Part shown: positions 17,026 through 24,500 of the stretch, one piece after another
Layout: the number at the start of each line of letters is the position of its first letter
How positions within the stretch are numbered: the stretch's first letter is position 1
Source of the DNA: an uncultured Verrucomicrobiales bacterium
Lineage (GTDB): Bacteria; Verrucomicrobiota; Verrucomicrobiae; Limisphaerales; CANJSG01
NCBI GenBank assembly: GCA_946480965.1
Contig: CAMLMI010000019.1
Coordinates: forward strand, 1 to 26,518
DNA: 26,518 nucleotides
Reading direction: 5' to 3'
Program-made: the position numbers and the translations under genes
The notes under the pieces: generated by a model
Seen by the model: only the letters and a program-made list of their open reading frames with translations
The model's database searches: none
Told to the model about the DNA's origin: nothing

Positions 17026-17883
17026 ATGAACTGCCCAAAGAGTCTGTTCCAATATTGTCCGAGTTCAGGGACAAAAATTCTCGCTGACTTAAAGATCAAA
17101 GTAACTCCGCCCAATAAACTGAATGATCCCTTTGAAATGAGTCCGATTGTTCGGACTAAAGACATTGGCGAAAAGGCGCGCCAGCGATTCAAGAACTCCG
17201 TAACGAACAGCACTTTTTTCGATGAGAATCGGTTGTGGTTTTCTCTGAACTTCCCGCAGCTGACTTCATTCAGGAAATATCAGAAATTCGCACGTGCGAA
17301 CGCCGCAGAACTCATCGAGGTCTTCAAAAAAGAAATCCCAAAGATAGACCAAGAACTACAAGAGCAGATCTTGGACAGGATCAGTGATCTTCTTGGCGTG
17401 GTCTGCTTTTCAAAAAATCCAACCCATCCGTTAATGTGGGCACACTACGCCGACAAGCACGAGGGCCTTGCAATCGAGTTCGATACTCAAAGCCCGTTCT
17501 TTCAAACTCAGGACTTTATCGAAGTCGAATACCACGGAGAACGCGCCGAGTTTGAACCGTCACAACACGAAAAGTCGCGTGAACAAATTGAGGTCTTTTC
17601 AAAAAGAAAGAGCCCCCATTGGGATCATGAAGAGGAGATGAGGCTAGTCGTCCATCTCGACAAAACAACCATTCAAAGGACCGAAAAAGGGGACATTCGA
17701 CTACTGCAAATTCCTTCAAGTCTCATCAAGTCTGTTACCTTTGGAGCCCGAACAAAGCGAGAAGTCAGAGAAGAAGTTCAGAGACTTCTTATCCGTCCAA
17801 ACTTACAGCATGTGAGGCTGTGGGAAATTTTGACGGACGAATTGAAATACGAATTTTGCAGACGGGAGGTCGCTTCTCTCTAA
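17026..17883 (+). CDS. DUF2971 family protein, AT-richer insert
   Basis: A 285-residue protein of the DUF2971 family. Diagnostic features are the N-terminal YCPSSGTKILADLKIKVTPPN, the NDPFEM segment, and LMWAHYADKHEGLAIEFD at about residues 135-152. The function is unknown; family members are often found in variable regions and near defence genes (general recollection). The coding sequence has clearly more A and T and different codon use from acs and tspO beside it, pointing to recent acquisition. Its ATG follows the acs stop by 8 bases with a GAGG-like site, so acs transcription may run into it. The orphan DUF433 gene follows. Confidence 0.85.
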   Translation: MNCPKSLFQYCPSSGTKILADLKIKVTPPNKLNDPFEMSPIVRTKDIGEKARQRFKNSVTNSTFFDENRLWFSLNFPQLTSFRKYQKFARANAAELIEVFKKEIPKIDQELQEQILDRISDLLGVVCFSKNPTHPLMWAHYADKHEGLAIEFDTQSPFFQTQDFIEVEYHGERAEFEPSQHEKSREQIEVFSKRKSPHWDHEEEMRLVVHLDKTTIQRTEKGDIRLLQIPSSLIKSVTFGARTKREVREEVQRLLIRPNLQHVRLWEILTDELKYEFCRREVASL

Positions 17884-17914
17884 CAAGGGTTCCCAGTTCG
17901 TTTGAGCGCTCTAG

Positions 17915-18130
17915 TTGAATTCAAACTGGCGCAAGATCATCACCGTCGATCCCGGAAAATGCTTCGGCAAGCCGTGCATCCGGGGCCTGAGGATCACCGT
18001 CCACGACGTCCTAGAATACCTCGCCGGCGGCATGTCCACGGACGAGATCCTCGCCGACTTCCCCTACCTGACCCGCGAGGACATCCAAGCCTGCCTCGCC
18101 TACGCCGCCGCCCGCGAACAAGGCGGGTGA
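17915..18130 (+). CDS. DUF433 antitoxin-like protein, TTG start
   Basis: A 71-residue protein matching the DUF433 family: WRKIITVDPGKCFGKPCIRG, then LRITVHDVLEYLAGGMSTDEI and LTREDIQACLAYAAAR. This is a MerR/HTH-like DNA-binding fold often found as the antitoxin partner of a PIN-like (DUF5615) toxin. No such toxin is present: the 97 bases downstream contain no matching gene before tspO. The start is TTG at 17915, since no ATG or GTG gives the family N-terminus. It lies 31 bases after DUF2971. Codon use is GC-rich like the chromosome, unlike the gene before it. Confidence 0.75.
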   Translation: MNSNWRKIITVDPGKCFGKPCIRGLRITVHDVLEYLAGGMSTDEILADFPYLTREDIQACLAYAAAREQGG

Positions 18131-18227
18131 TCCGGAACCCATCCCCTCCGATCCACAGAGCCACAGGTGCGCCCGGCCGAGAACCGGCGCTTGCTTGGCC
18201 GCGAAAAGCGGCTTCCTTGGCGGCAAC

Positions 18228-18734
18228 GTGAAACCACCGTTGCCCGAATCTTCCCGATCCATCCCGTGGCCCCGCCAGTTCCTCGCCCTGGGCGGCTTTC
18301 TGGCGGCGTCCTTCGCGGCGGCGGCGTTTGGCTCCCGTTTCCTGCCCGGCGAATGGTATGCGGCGTTGGCCAAACCCGCGTGGAATCCGCCGAACTGGAT
18401 CTTCGGCCCCGTCTGGACGCTGCTCTACACGCTCATGGCCGTGGCCGCGTGGCGCGTCTGGCGCAAGGCGGGTTTTCGCAGAGCGCCGGTGGCGATGGGC
18501 GTGTTCGCACTCCAACTCATCCTCAATGCCGCGTGGTCGTGGCTCTTCTTCGGCCTGCACCGGATGGATCAGGCGTTCGCGGAGATTCTCGTCCTCTGGG
18601 CCGCGATTCTCGCCACCGCCGTGGCCTTCCACCGCCACGACCGCGTCGCCGCGTGGCTGATGGCACCCTATCTCGCCTGGGTGTCCTTCGCCGCCGTGCT
18701 GAGCTTCACCCTCTGGCGGATGAACGCGGGCTAA
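18228..18734 (+). CDS. tspO: TspO/MBR family membrane protein
   Basis: A 168-residue homologue of TspO (translocator protein/peripheral benzodiazepine receptor), a five-TM protein that binds tetrapyrroles and regulates photosynthesis or stress genes in bacteria. Signature segments are WYAALAKPAWNPPNWIFGPVW, then LILNAAWSWLFFGLHR, and PYLAWVSFAAVLSF near the end. Five hydrophobic helices are visible. The start is ambiguous: GTG at 18228 (VKPPLPESS) is chosen over TTG at 18195, which would add an uninformative leader. There is no obvious operon partner. Confidence 0.85.
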   Translation: MKPPLPESSRSIPWPRQFLALGGFLAASFAAAAFGSRFLPGEWYAALAKPAWNPPNWIFGPVWTLLYTLMAVAAWRVWRKAGFRRAPVAMGVFALQLILNAAWSWLFFGLHRMDQAFAEILVLWAAILATAVAFHRHDRVAAWLMAPYLAWVSFAAVLSFTLWRMNAG

Positions 18735-18765
18735 ACCCGAATTCCGGAATGGGGCCGTCCTCGGT

Positions 18766-18904
18766 CGTAGCGCAGGTTTCCGAACCTGCCGTATCGCCGC
18801 ACTTCCAAGTCGGCAGGGTGCCGTGCTGGCGGAGCGCACTGGAACTTCCACGCGGCGCAAGTTTGGAAACTTGCGATACAGCAGGCTTGGAAGCCTGCGC
18901 TACG
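18766..18904. repeat. Composite palindromic (REP/BIME-like) repeat element
   Basis: A 139-bp unit bounded by 11-bp inverted repeats (cgtagcgcagg at 18766-18776 and its complement at 18894-18904). Inside are three palindromes: gcaggtt/aacctgc at 18772-18789, gcaagttt-gg-aaacttgc at 18857-18874, and gcaggctt-gg-aagcctgc at 18881-18898, with the pair tatcgc/gcgata also inverted. These GC-rich palindromes with AT-rich centres are typical of dispersed intergenic repeats in Verrucomicrobia. A minus-strand open frame here reads repeated peptides and is not considered a gene. Confidence 0.75.
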
Positions 18905-19019
18905 AAACACCGCTCAAGCACTTCGTCGGAATTCGGGCAAAAAATAACCCCGCTGGTTTTCCGGATTGCCGACCAAAGATGGCGTCCCTACGGTCCGCCG
19001 CGAAATCAATCCAAGGTCG

Positions 19020-20780
19020 ATGCCCCGCCCCGTTCCAGAACGCGGTTCCATGCTGTTGGTGGAGGAGTGTTTCTCCGCCGAAGACGACCGCTTCCTCGAC
19101 GCCTTCCGACGTGTCGATCAGCCCAAGCTGCTGGCCGCCTTTGCTGATCGCTGGAAAGCCGACGCACGTCCTTGGGCGCGGCGGCAACAGTTGGCCTACG
19201 CGGAACTTCCCTTCGACCGGCCCGGGCACCAGCCGGTGGTCCGCCGCCTCTTCAAGCACGCCGAGGCTTCCGACGACGCCGAATTGATGGCGCGGTTCCT
19301 CGTCGCCTTCGACGTCCATGTCCGTCGCAAGCTCGCAACGAAGTGGCGGTGGGATTCCCGCACGCGCACGTCCTACCACGACGAGGTGTTGAAGCTTCCG
19401 CGCGATTCGTTCCCATCCACCAAGACCGTTTATCGGAATCCGGCCACGGGTGAACGAATCCCTCCGACCGAGATCATCTCAAACCGCTTTCCGGCCAATG
19501 GCCGCCTCTTCCGCTACGCCAGCCGCTACTACCTGCGGCGGCGCGCGTGGCGGCACTTCCGCAAGATCGGCTATCGCGAGCCGGCGAACTACCCGGCCCG
19601 CATTGCAATGGCTCTGCGGCTGTATCGCGACGAACACCTGGCAGCCGGGGAAAACATCCTCGATTCCTGGGGACTGCTCCACGCCTGCTTCGGCGAACAC
19701 GAGGCGCTGGAGTTCGGTCCCGCCCACGCCAAGCTGAAAGCGGACCGATCCTTCGCCGAACTTGCTTCGGCTCCGATGTTCCCCGAAACGTGGCGCCGTC
19801 CAGAATCCGGCCCGATTCTCTTCGATCTGCTGCTGGAAGCCCGCTCGCGGTTGGTCCGCGTCTGGGCCCGGCAAACCTTGGAGCGCGAGCATCCCGGCTT
19901 CGCCGCTCCGGTGGAGGCGTTGCTCCGGCTCTTGGACCACGACGACGAGGAGCTGCAACAGCTCGGCTCCAAGCTGCTCTCGGGCTTGTCCGGCCTGGAG
20001 ACCCGGCCGCTGGATTTCTGGCTGCGGCTGCTGGCCACGCGCAACGCCGAAGCCCTCGCCCAGCTCTGCGACCTGTTTCGCCGCCATGTCACGGCGGAGC
20101 GGCTGTCGCTGGCGCATTGCGTCGATCTCGCCAACCAACGCGCGACGAGCGTGTCGCGGTTGGGACTCGCCTACCTGCGCGAGAAGACCATCGCGACTTC
20201 CTCCGACCGGGCCGAGCTCATGCGTCTGGCCGCCACCCAATGCGGCGCGGCTTCCGCCGAGCTGGCACGCTTCGCCCTGACCCATCTCGGCAACGCGGTG
20301 AACTATTCCGCCGACACCGTCATCGCCTTCTTCGACAGCCCGCACGAACCCGCCCGCCAAGCCGCGTGGGAATGGCTGGCCGCCGAAGGTTCGCCCGGCA
20401 CGGACGATCCCGTGCTGTGGAGCCGGTTGATCGAGACGCCGCACCACGATCTCCGCCTGCGCCTGGTCGAACGATTGGACCGCAAGGCGGCGTTGCCCGC
20501 CGGTTCCAAGGCCGACCTGTCCTCGCTCTGGGCCACCGTCCTGCTGGGCGTGCATCGCGGCGGTCGGCTCAAGGCCAAGGCCGTCCATCAGATCGGCGAC
20601 GCGATCCTGGGCGAGCCAGAACGCGCCGACACGCTGCTGCCGGTGCTGGCCGTCGCGGTGCGGTCTGTGCGTGGACCGGAAATGCGCGCCGGGTTGGCGG
20701 CCGTGGCCGGGCTGCTGGAACGCCGGCCCGAATTGGCCGAACCGATGCGTCGCCATCTTCCCGAACTGACGCCGCTATGA
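19020..20780 (+). CDS. Helical-repeat (HEAT/ARM-like) retron partner protein
   Basis: A 586-residue soluble protein. The N-terminal part has a basic, aromatic region (SRYYLRRRAWRHFRKIGY) followed by LYRDEHLAAGENILDSWG. From about residue 265 to the end the sequence is a series of antiparallel-helix repeats (ESIPASP-like spacing; AAPVEALLRLLDHDDEELQQ, LSGLETRPLDFW), consistent with a HEAT/ARM solenoid that binds protein or nucleic acid. Start: ATG 19020 is chosen; an in-frame ATG at 19047 is possible. The stop overlaps the next gene's start (ATGA at 20777-20780), implying translational coupling with the SWIM protein. Family not firmly recognised; a role in retron defence is inferred from context. 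Confidence 0.7.
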   Translation: MPRPVPERGSMLLVEECFSAEDDRFLDAFRRVDQPKLLAAFADRWKADARPWARRQQLAYAELPFDRPGHQPVVRRLFKHAEASDDAELMARFLVAFDVHVRRKLATKWRWDSRTRTSYHDEVLKLPRDSFPSTKTVYRNPATGERIPPTEIISNRFPANGRLFRYASRYYLRRRAWRHFRKIGYREPANYPARIAMALRLYRDEHLAAGENILDSWGLLHACFGEHEALEFGPAHAKLKADRSFAELASAPMFPETWRRPESGPILFDLLLEARSRLVRVWARQTLEREHPGFAAPVEALLRLLDHDDEELQQLGSKLLSGLSGLETRPLDFWLRLLATRNAEALAQLCDLFRRHVTAERLSLAHCVDLANQRATSVSRLGLAYLREKTIATSSDRAELMRLAATQCGAASAELARFALTHLGNAVNYSADTVIAFFDSPHEPARQAAWEWLAAEGSPGTDDPVLWSRLIETPHHDLRLRLVERLDRKAALPAGSKADLSSLWATVLLGVHRGGRLKAKAVHQIGDAILGEPERADTLLPVLAVAVRSVRGPEMRAGLAAVAGLLERRPELAEPMRRHLPELTPL

Positions 20781-22432
20781 ACCTGCGTTTCGCCTATCTC
20801 GGCCACAGCGGTTTGAAGCCGGTTCCCGGCGGGCAGGCGCTCAGTTTCGCGCCCAACCTCGCCCGTGAGCCGGTGGCCTTCGACGCCGCGCTCCGCCAGC
20901 CGTTGCGCTTCCGCGAAGCCGTTTCCGCGCTGCACGACATCGTCGTCTCGGACCTGCGTTTCCAGCCACGCGACAAGTCCGCCTACGAAGCCTGGAAGGC
21001 CAGCGAAGCGCAGCGCCTGGTCGAAGTGCGCCGCAGCGCCCGGGCCGAAGCGGTCCGCGCGGTGGAGGCCAAACGCGGCGAACCGCTCCCCGCTGGTCTC
21101 GAACGCGACTTCCATCGGCTGCGCAAACGCTACTGGTCGGCCCGGCAGGAGTATTCGAACCAGCTGTTGAAGACCGACATTGAACTGTGGCGCCGGATGG
21201 TGCCCTGCGACCCGGTCATCACCGTGGCCGAGGACGTGGTCTTCTTTGAATGTTTCTCGGCGGACGAATCGAGCTACGGCTGCCTGAGCGTGGAGCGCGA
21301 CGCGGCGTTCGGCCCCAGCCAGCAGACCCAGTTCGGCACCACGAACGTGGATTACTCGTGGGCGCTCTACGACCACTTCCAGAGCCTGCGCACCTACCGC
21401 GAAACGCGCTTCACCGTGGACCCGCAGGGTTTCTCCGTGGCGACCGCCGACGCCGGAGCCTTGCGCGAGGAGAAGATCGATCTTCCGCCCGGCTGGCTGC
21501 GCGGCTTCATGCAGATCCAGGCGGCGATGGCGCTTCCGGCCAAGCGCGTGACGCTCGGCCGCGACGCCGTTTATTCCGTGCTGGCCTTCCTCCGACGGCA
21601 CAAGGCGGCCAAGAGCCCTCGCGCGCTGCGGTTCGAGCTGCGCGCCGACCAGCCGCCCGCGCTGGTGCTGGAGCCGTGGGAACAGCGCATTCCGCTGCAC
21701 GGCAATCTGGACGTGCTCGGCCCCGAACCCATCCGCATCTGGGGCCGCCAACGGCTGCTGGCCTTGGCGCGCGTGCTGCCGCTGGCGGAGCGGGTGGACG
21801 TGTATCTCCTCGGCACCGGCCTGCCGTCGTTCTGGGTCGTGCGCATGGGCGAGATGAATCTGACGCTCGGGCTCTCCGGCTGGACCGCGAACGATTGGAC
21901 GCGCGGTTCGGGGCTGGATCTCTTGTCGCCCGTGCCGCAGGCCGGACCCGATCTGGTGCGCCAAGTCGGCGAGTTCCTCCAGGCCAAGCGCCGCGCCGCG
22001 TTTCCGGAATTGGTCGCGCTGGCCGGTGGCCAAACAGCCTTGGCCTCGTCCGCCTTGAACCATCTCGCCCACACCGGCCAGGCCATCCACGACCTGGCGA
22101 ACGGCGTGACGCGCTGGCGGCAGATCATGCCGATGGCGCTGGGCGAGGAGCAGCTCGGCCCGGAACCGCCCGAGTCCGTGGGCGCCAAGGACCTGCTCCA
22201 GCGCGGCCGGGTGCGAATCGATTCCCGCCAAGCCGGACCGGCTGCGAGCGAAGTCCTGATCGGCCAGGCCGACAGCAAACCGGTGGAGCTGCTGCTCGAC
22301 GCCGATGGCCGCATCAAGCGCGGGCGTTGCCTCTGCGGCCATCACCAGAAGGCGGGACTGCGGATGGGGCCGTGCCGGCACTTGCTGGCGTTGCGGACCT
22401 TGGCGTGGAAACAGGCGCAAGCGGGAGGTTGA
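20777..22432 (+). CDS. Winged-helix/SWIM zinc-finger protein (retron partner)
   Basis: A 551-residue protein. The C-terminus holds a SWIM zinc finger: Cys518-Leu-Cys520, 12 residues, Cys533-Arg-His535 (CLCGHHQKAGLRMGPCRH), followed by a helix. Upstream, ALNHLAHTGQAIHDLANGVTRWRQ resembles the winged-helix segment seen next to SWIM fingers in bacterial conflict proteins. The N-terminal 400 residues are not recognised; no catalytic motif was found by eye. SWIM fingers bind DNA or protein. The start at ATG 20777 overlaps the stop of the helical-repeat gene by four bases. The retron-type ncRNA and RT gene follow downstream. The product may read or sequester the msDNA, or be the toxic effector; this is inference. 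Confidence 0.75.
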   Translation: MNLRFAYLGHSGLKPVPGGQALSFAPNLAREPVAFDAALRQPLRFREAVSALHDIVVSDLRFQPRDKSAYEAWKASEAQRLVEVRRSARAEAVRAVEAKRGEPLPAGLERDFHRLRKRYWSARQEYSNQLLKTDIELWRRMVPCDPVITVAEDVVFFECFSADESSYGCLSVERDAAFGPSQQTQFGTTNVDYSWALYDHFQSLRTYRETRFTVDPQGFSVATADAGALREEKIDLPPGWLRGFMQIQAAMALPAKRVTLGRDAVYSVLAFLRRHKAAKSPRALRFELRADQPPALVLEPWEQRIPLHGNLDVLGPEPIRIWGRQRLLALARVLPLAERVDVYLLGTGLPSFWVVRMGEMNLTLGLSGWTANDWTRGSGLDLLSPVPQAGPDLVRQVGEFLQAKRRAAFPELVALAGGQTALASSALNHLAHTGQAIHDLANGVTRWRQIMPMALGEEQLGPEPPESVGAKDLLQRGRVRIDSRQAGPAASEVLIGQADSKPVELLLDADGRIKRGRCLCGHHQKAGLRMGPCRHLLALRTLAWKQAQAGG

Positions 22433-22486
22433 AGCCCATGGAACAACCTGCTACCCACTCCGCCGTCAGCCGTTCTTTGTCGATTT

Positions 22487-22712
22487 GGGAAGGTGCGTGC
22501 GAGGCGTTTGAGACCTCCATGCTGCGGCGTTCCGCCGCGGTGGCCATTGCCCGTCCATGCATCCCCAAGGCCGTTGTTCGTTTGGGCCGTCGCACTCCTA
22601 GGTGCAACGACCAAGACGACCCGAAGGTCTCGTTGCACCTAGGAGTGCGACGGCCCTTGGTGAACGACCTTGGTCCCGCGTTTGAAGTCATCGTTCTTCG
22701 CGCGCCCTTCCC
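22487..22712 (+). ncRNA. Candidate retron msr-msd RNA
   Basis: A predicted retron non-coding RNA in the 329-base gap between the SWIM gene and the RT gene. The ends pair: 22487-22502 (gggaaggtgcgtgcga) with 22698-22712, giving 15 pairs with one bulged base at 22494 and one G-U pair, matching the a1/a2 inverted repeats of retrons. Inside, 22524-22529/22533-22538 forms a 6-bp GC hairpin (gcggcg, loop ttc; extendable to 8 pairs) typical of the msr part, and a very stable hairpin at 22565-22673 would be the msd. The branching guanosine was not identified with confidence; a G just after a1 is possible. No promoter was assigned. Boundaries are approximate. Confidence 0.6.
22565..22673 (+). repeat. 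Long perfect hairpin (msd candidate)
   Basis: A perfect 27-bp inverted repeat: 22584-22610 and 22630-22656, with a 19-nt loop (22611-22629). An outer stem of 11 positions (22565-22575 with 22663-22673, one mismatch) extends it across an internal loop of 8 and 6 nt. Such a long stem is expected for the reverse-transcribed msd of a retron and is not a terminator, since no T-run follows. An alternative is a dispersed palindromic repeat of this genome that happens to lie here. Confidence 0.9.
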
Positions 22713-22761
22713 CCTTCTTTTCACCGGGCCTGTTCCCAAAACCCTGACAAGGCGCTGACCC

Positions 22762-24348
22762 ATGGGACTCTTCTCCTGGCTCTCCCAACTCTTCGGCTCG
22801 ACTCCGGCCACGCCGAAGCAGGTCCGCGTTCCGCCCTTGCCGCCCAGGCCCGGCGCAGCACCCGCACCGTCCGCAGCGTCTTGCAAAACCACGACCACAT
22901 CGACGCCCAAGAAGCTGAAGCTCGACGCGGGACAATTCGCGCCCATTTCGCGGAAGGAGCTGAAGGACGCTTTCGGCAAAGTGGGCCGCTGGACGTGGGG
23001 CAATCCGTGGTTCGGCCGCCGCGATTTGATTCCCCCCGTCACCGACGAACGCACCATGCTGATCGACCGCGCGCTGGTGGCGAACGGGCTTCTGACGCCG
23101 GAGGAACTGGTCGAGATCCACGAAGCCGGCGCGAAGATGGACGAGCTTCGTCCGCAGATGGCCCACGTCGAGGCCGCCGGCAAACAGGCCGAGCAGCTCG
23201 ACAAGGAAGCTCGCCAAGCGCTCAAGGCCCAGAAGAAGGCCGAAGCCGCCGCCAAACGCCAGCGCCACGTCGAAGCCGTGGCCCAGCGCCGCGCAACGGA
23301 CATCGTGTTCCTCGGCCGGGGCGTTTCCGGAGGATTGGCCGATCGCCGGGCCAACGTGGAGAAGCTCCAAGCCGCCGAGCTGCCGGTGTTGGCCACACCG
23401 GCCGATGTCGCCCAAGCGCTCGGGCTGACCATTCCCCGGCTGCGCTGGCTGGCCTTCCATTCCGAGGCTTCGACCACGACCCATTACGTCCGGTTCCAAG
23501 TGCCGAAGAAGAGCGGCGGAGTCCGCGAATTGGCCGCGCCGCATCGCGAAATGGCCTTCGCCCAGGAATGGATTCTCGGGAACGTCCTGGAAAAACGGCC
23601 GCTCCACGATGCCGCCCACGGCTTCGTGAAAGGCCGCAGCACGATGAGCAACGCCGTGCCGCATGTGCGCCGCCACTGCGTGGTGAACCTCGACCTGAAG
23701 GACTTCTTCCCCTCGATCACCTTTCCCCGCGTGAAGGGACTCTTCCAAGGCATGGGCTACTCGCCGGCTGTCGCCACGATTCTCGCCTTGCTCTGCACGG
23801 AATCGCCACGCCGTCGGATGGACTACGGCGGAAAGGTCCTGCATGTGGCCAGCGGTCCGCGCGCCCTGCCGCAAGGAGCCTGCACCAGTCCGGCCTTGAG
23901 CAATCTGCTCGCGCGGCGTCTGGACGCGCGGCTGACCGGCCTCGCCGCGAAGCTCGGCTTCACCTACACGCGCTACGCCGACGACCTCACCTTCTCCGGT
24001 GACGCCACAGCCGCCGCGAAAACCGGCTACCTCCTGACCCGCGTCCGGCACCTCATTGCGGACGAGCGGCTGGAGGTGAACGAAAAGAAGACCCGCGTCC
24101 AGCGCACCGGCGCCCGCCAAAGCGTCACCGGCATCGTGGTCAACTATCGACCTAACGTCCCCCGGCCCACATTGCGGAAGTTGCGGGCCATCTTGCACGA
24201 CGCCCGCAAGAACGGTCTCGAAGCCGCCAACCGCGAACAGCGGGAGAACTTCCCAGACTGGCTCGGCGGCATGATCGCCTACGTGACCATGGTGAACCCG
24301 AACAAAGGCCGGCTACTGGCCAGGGAGTTCGAGCAGATCCGGGGGTGA
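22762..24348 (+). CDS. Retron-type reverse transcriptase
   Basis: A 528-residue reverse transcriptase. Region X has HDAAHGF (282-288, the NAxxH/AAHGF retron element). Motif A is NLDLKDFFPSI with catalytic Asp311; the LPQGACTSPALSN motif is at 369-381; the catalytic YADD is Tyr405-Ala-Asp407-Asp408; region Y has VTG at 455-457 (SVTGIVVN), the mark of retron RTs. There is no maturase or endonuclease domain, which excludes a group II intron. Residues 1-220 are an unusual N-terminal extension: a proline/alanine-rich linker, an acidic Glu/Ala/Lys coiled-coil-like segment at about 140-176, and the FLGRGVSGGLADRR element before the RT core, which by memory is seen in Mx162-like myxobacterial RTs. 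It would copy the msd of the adjacent RNA into msDNA. Confidence 0.92.
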   Translation: MGLFSWLSQLFGSTPATPKQVRVPPLPPRPGAAPAPSAASCKTTTTSTPKKLKLDAGQFAPISRKELKDAFGKVGRWTWGNPWFGRRDLIPPVTDERTMLIDRALVANGLLTPEELVEIHEAGAKMDELRPQMAHVEAAGKQAEQLDKEARQALKAQKKAEAAAKRQRHVEAVAQRRATDIVFLGRGVSGGLADRRANVEKLQAAELPVLATPADVAQALGLTIPRLRWLAFHSEASTTTHYVRFQVPKKSGGVRELAAPHREMAFAQEWILGNVLEKRPLHDAAHGFVKGRSTMSNAVPHVRRHCVVNLDLKDFFPSITFPRVKGLFQGMGYSPAVATILALLCTESPRRRMDYGGKVLHVASGPRALPQGACTSPALSNLLARRLDARLTGLAAKLGFTYTRYADDLTFSGDATAAAKTGYLLTRVRHLIADERLEVNEKKTRVQRTGARQSVTGIVVNYRPNVPRPTLRKLRAILHDARKNGLEAANREQRENFPDWLGGMIAYVTMVNPNKGRLLAREFEQIRG

Positions 24349-24500
24349 TCGGCCAGAGCAGGACACATTACCGAACATCGCCGCATATCGCAGCCTTCGG
24401 GCCGTGCTGTAGAACCCATGTCGCGGCCAATGAATGGCGGGCTTCCTCCAGCAAACCTCCCTTTAGGAACCGATCATCCGGCCGCACTTTTGACCGGCCT

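Noticed and set aside
14526..17213. Minus-strand open frame of about 895 codons opposite acs
   Set aside because: It lies antisense to a clear acetyl-CoA synthetase and has low-complexity Gly/Ala/Val/Asp composition; antisense shadow.
18706..18921. Minus-strand 71-codon open frame over the palindromic repeats
   Set aside because: The peptide is just a reading of the repeat units (repeated Ser-Lys-Pro-Ala-type segments); not a gene.
18959..18994. Possible sigma-70 promoter upstream of the helical-repeat gene (ttgccg with a 17-base spacer to tacggt)
   Set aside because: The -10 match is only half of the consensus and promoters in this lineage are poorly known, so it is not claimed.
19547..20776. 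Plus-strand extension of the SWIM protein frame upstream of 20777
   Set aside because: It lies entirely inside the helical-repeat gene in another frame and has Arg-rich shadow composition; the ATGA overlap gives a better start at 20777.
22584..22656. The long hairpin as a Rho-independent terminator for the SWIM gene
   Set aside because: The stem is far longer than a terminator, the loop is 19 nt and no T-run follows; a structured RNA fits better.
22762..24348. RT as part of a group II intron or diversity-generating retroelement
   Set aside because: No maturase/endonuclease domain, no intron RNA ends, no variable/template repeat pair seen; retron signatures VTG and AAHGF are present.
24460..24500. 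Weak ggcc-based palindrome between the RT and repressor genes as a terminator
   Set aside because: The stem is short (4-6 bp) and no proper T-run follows on either strand.
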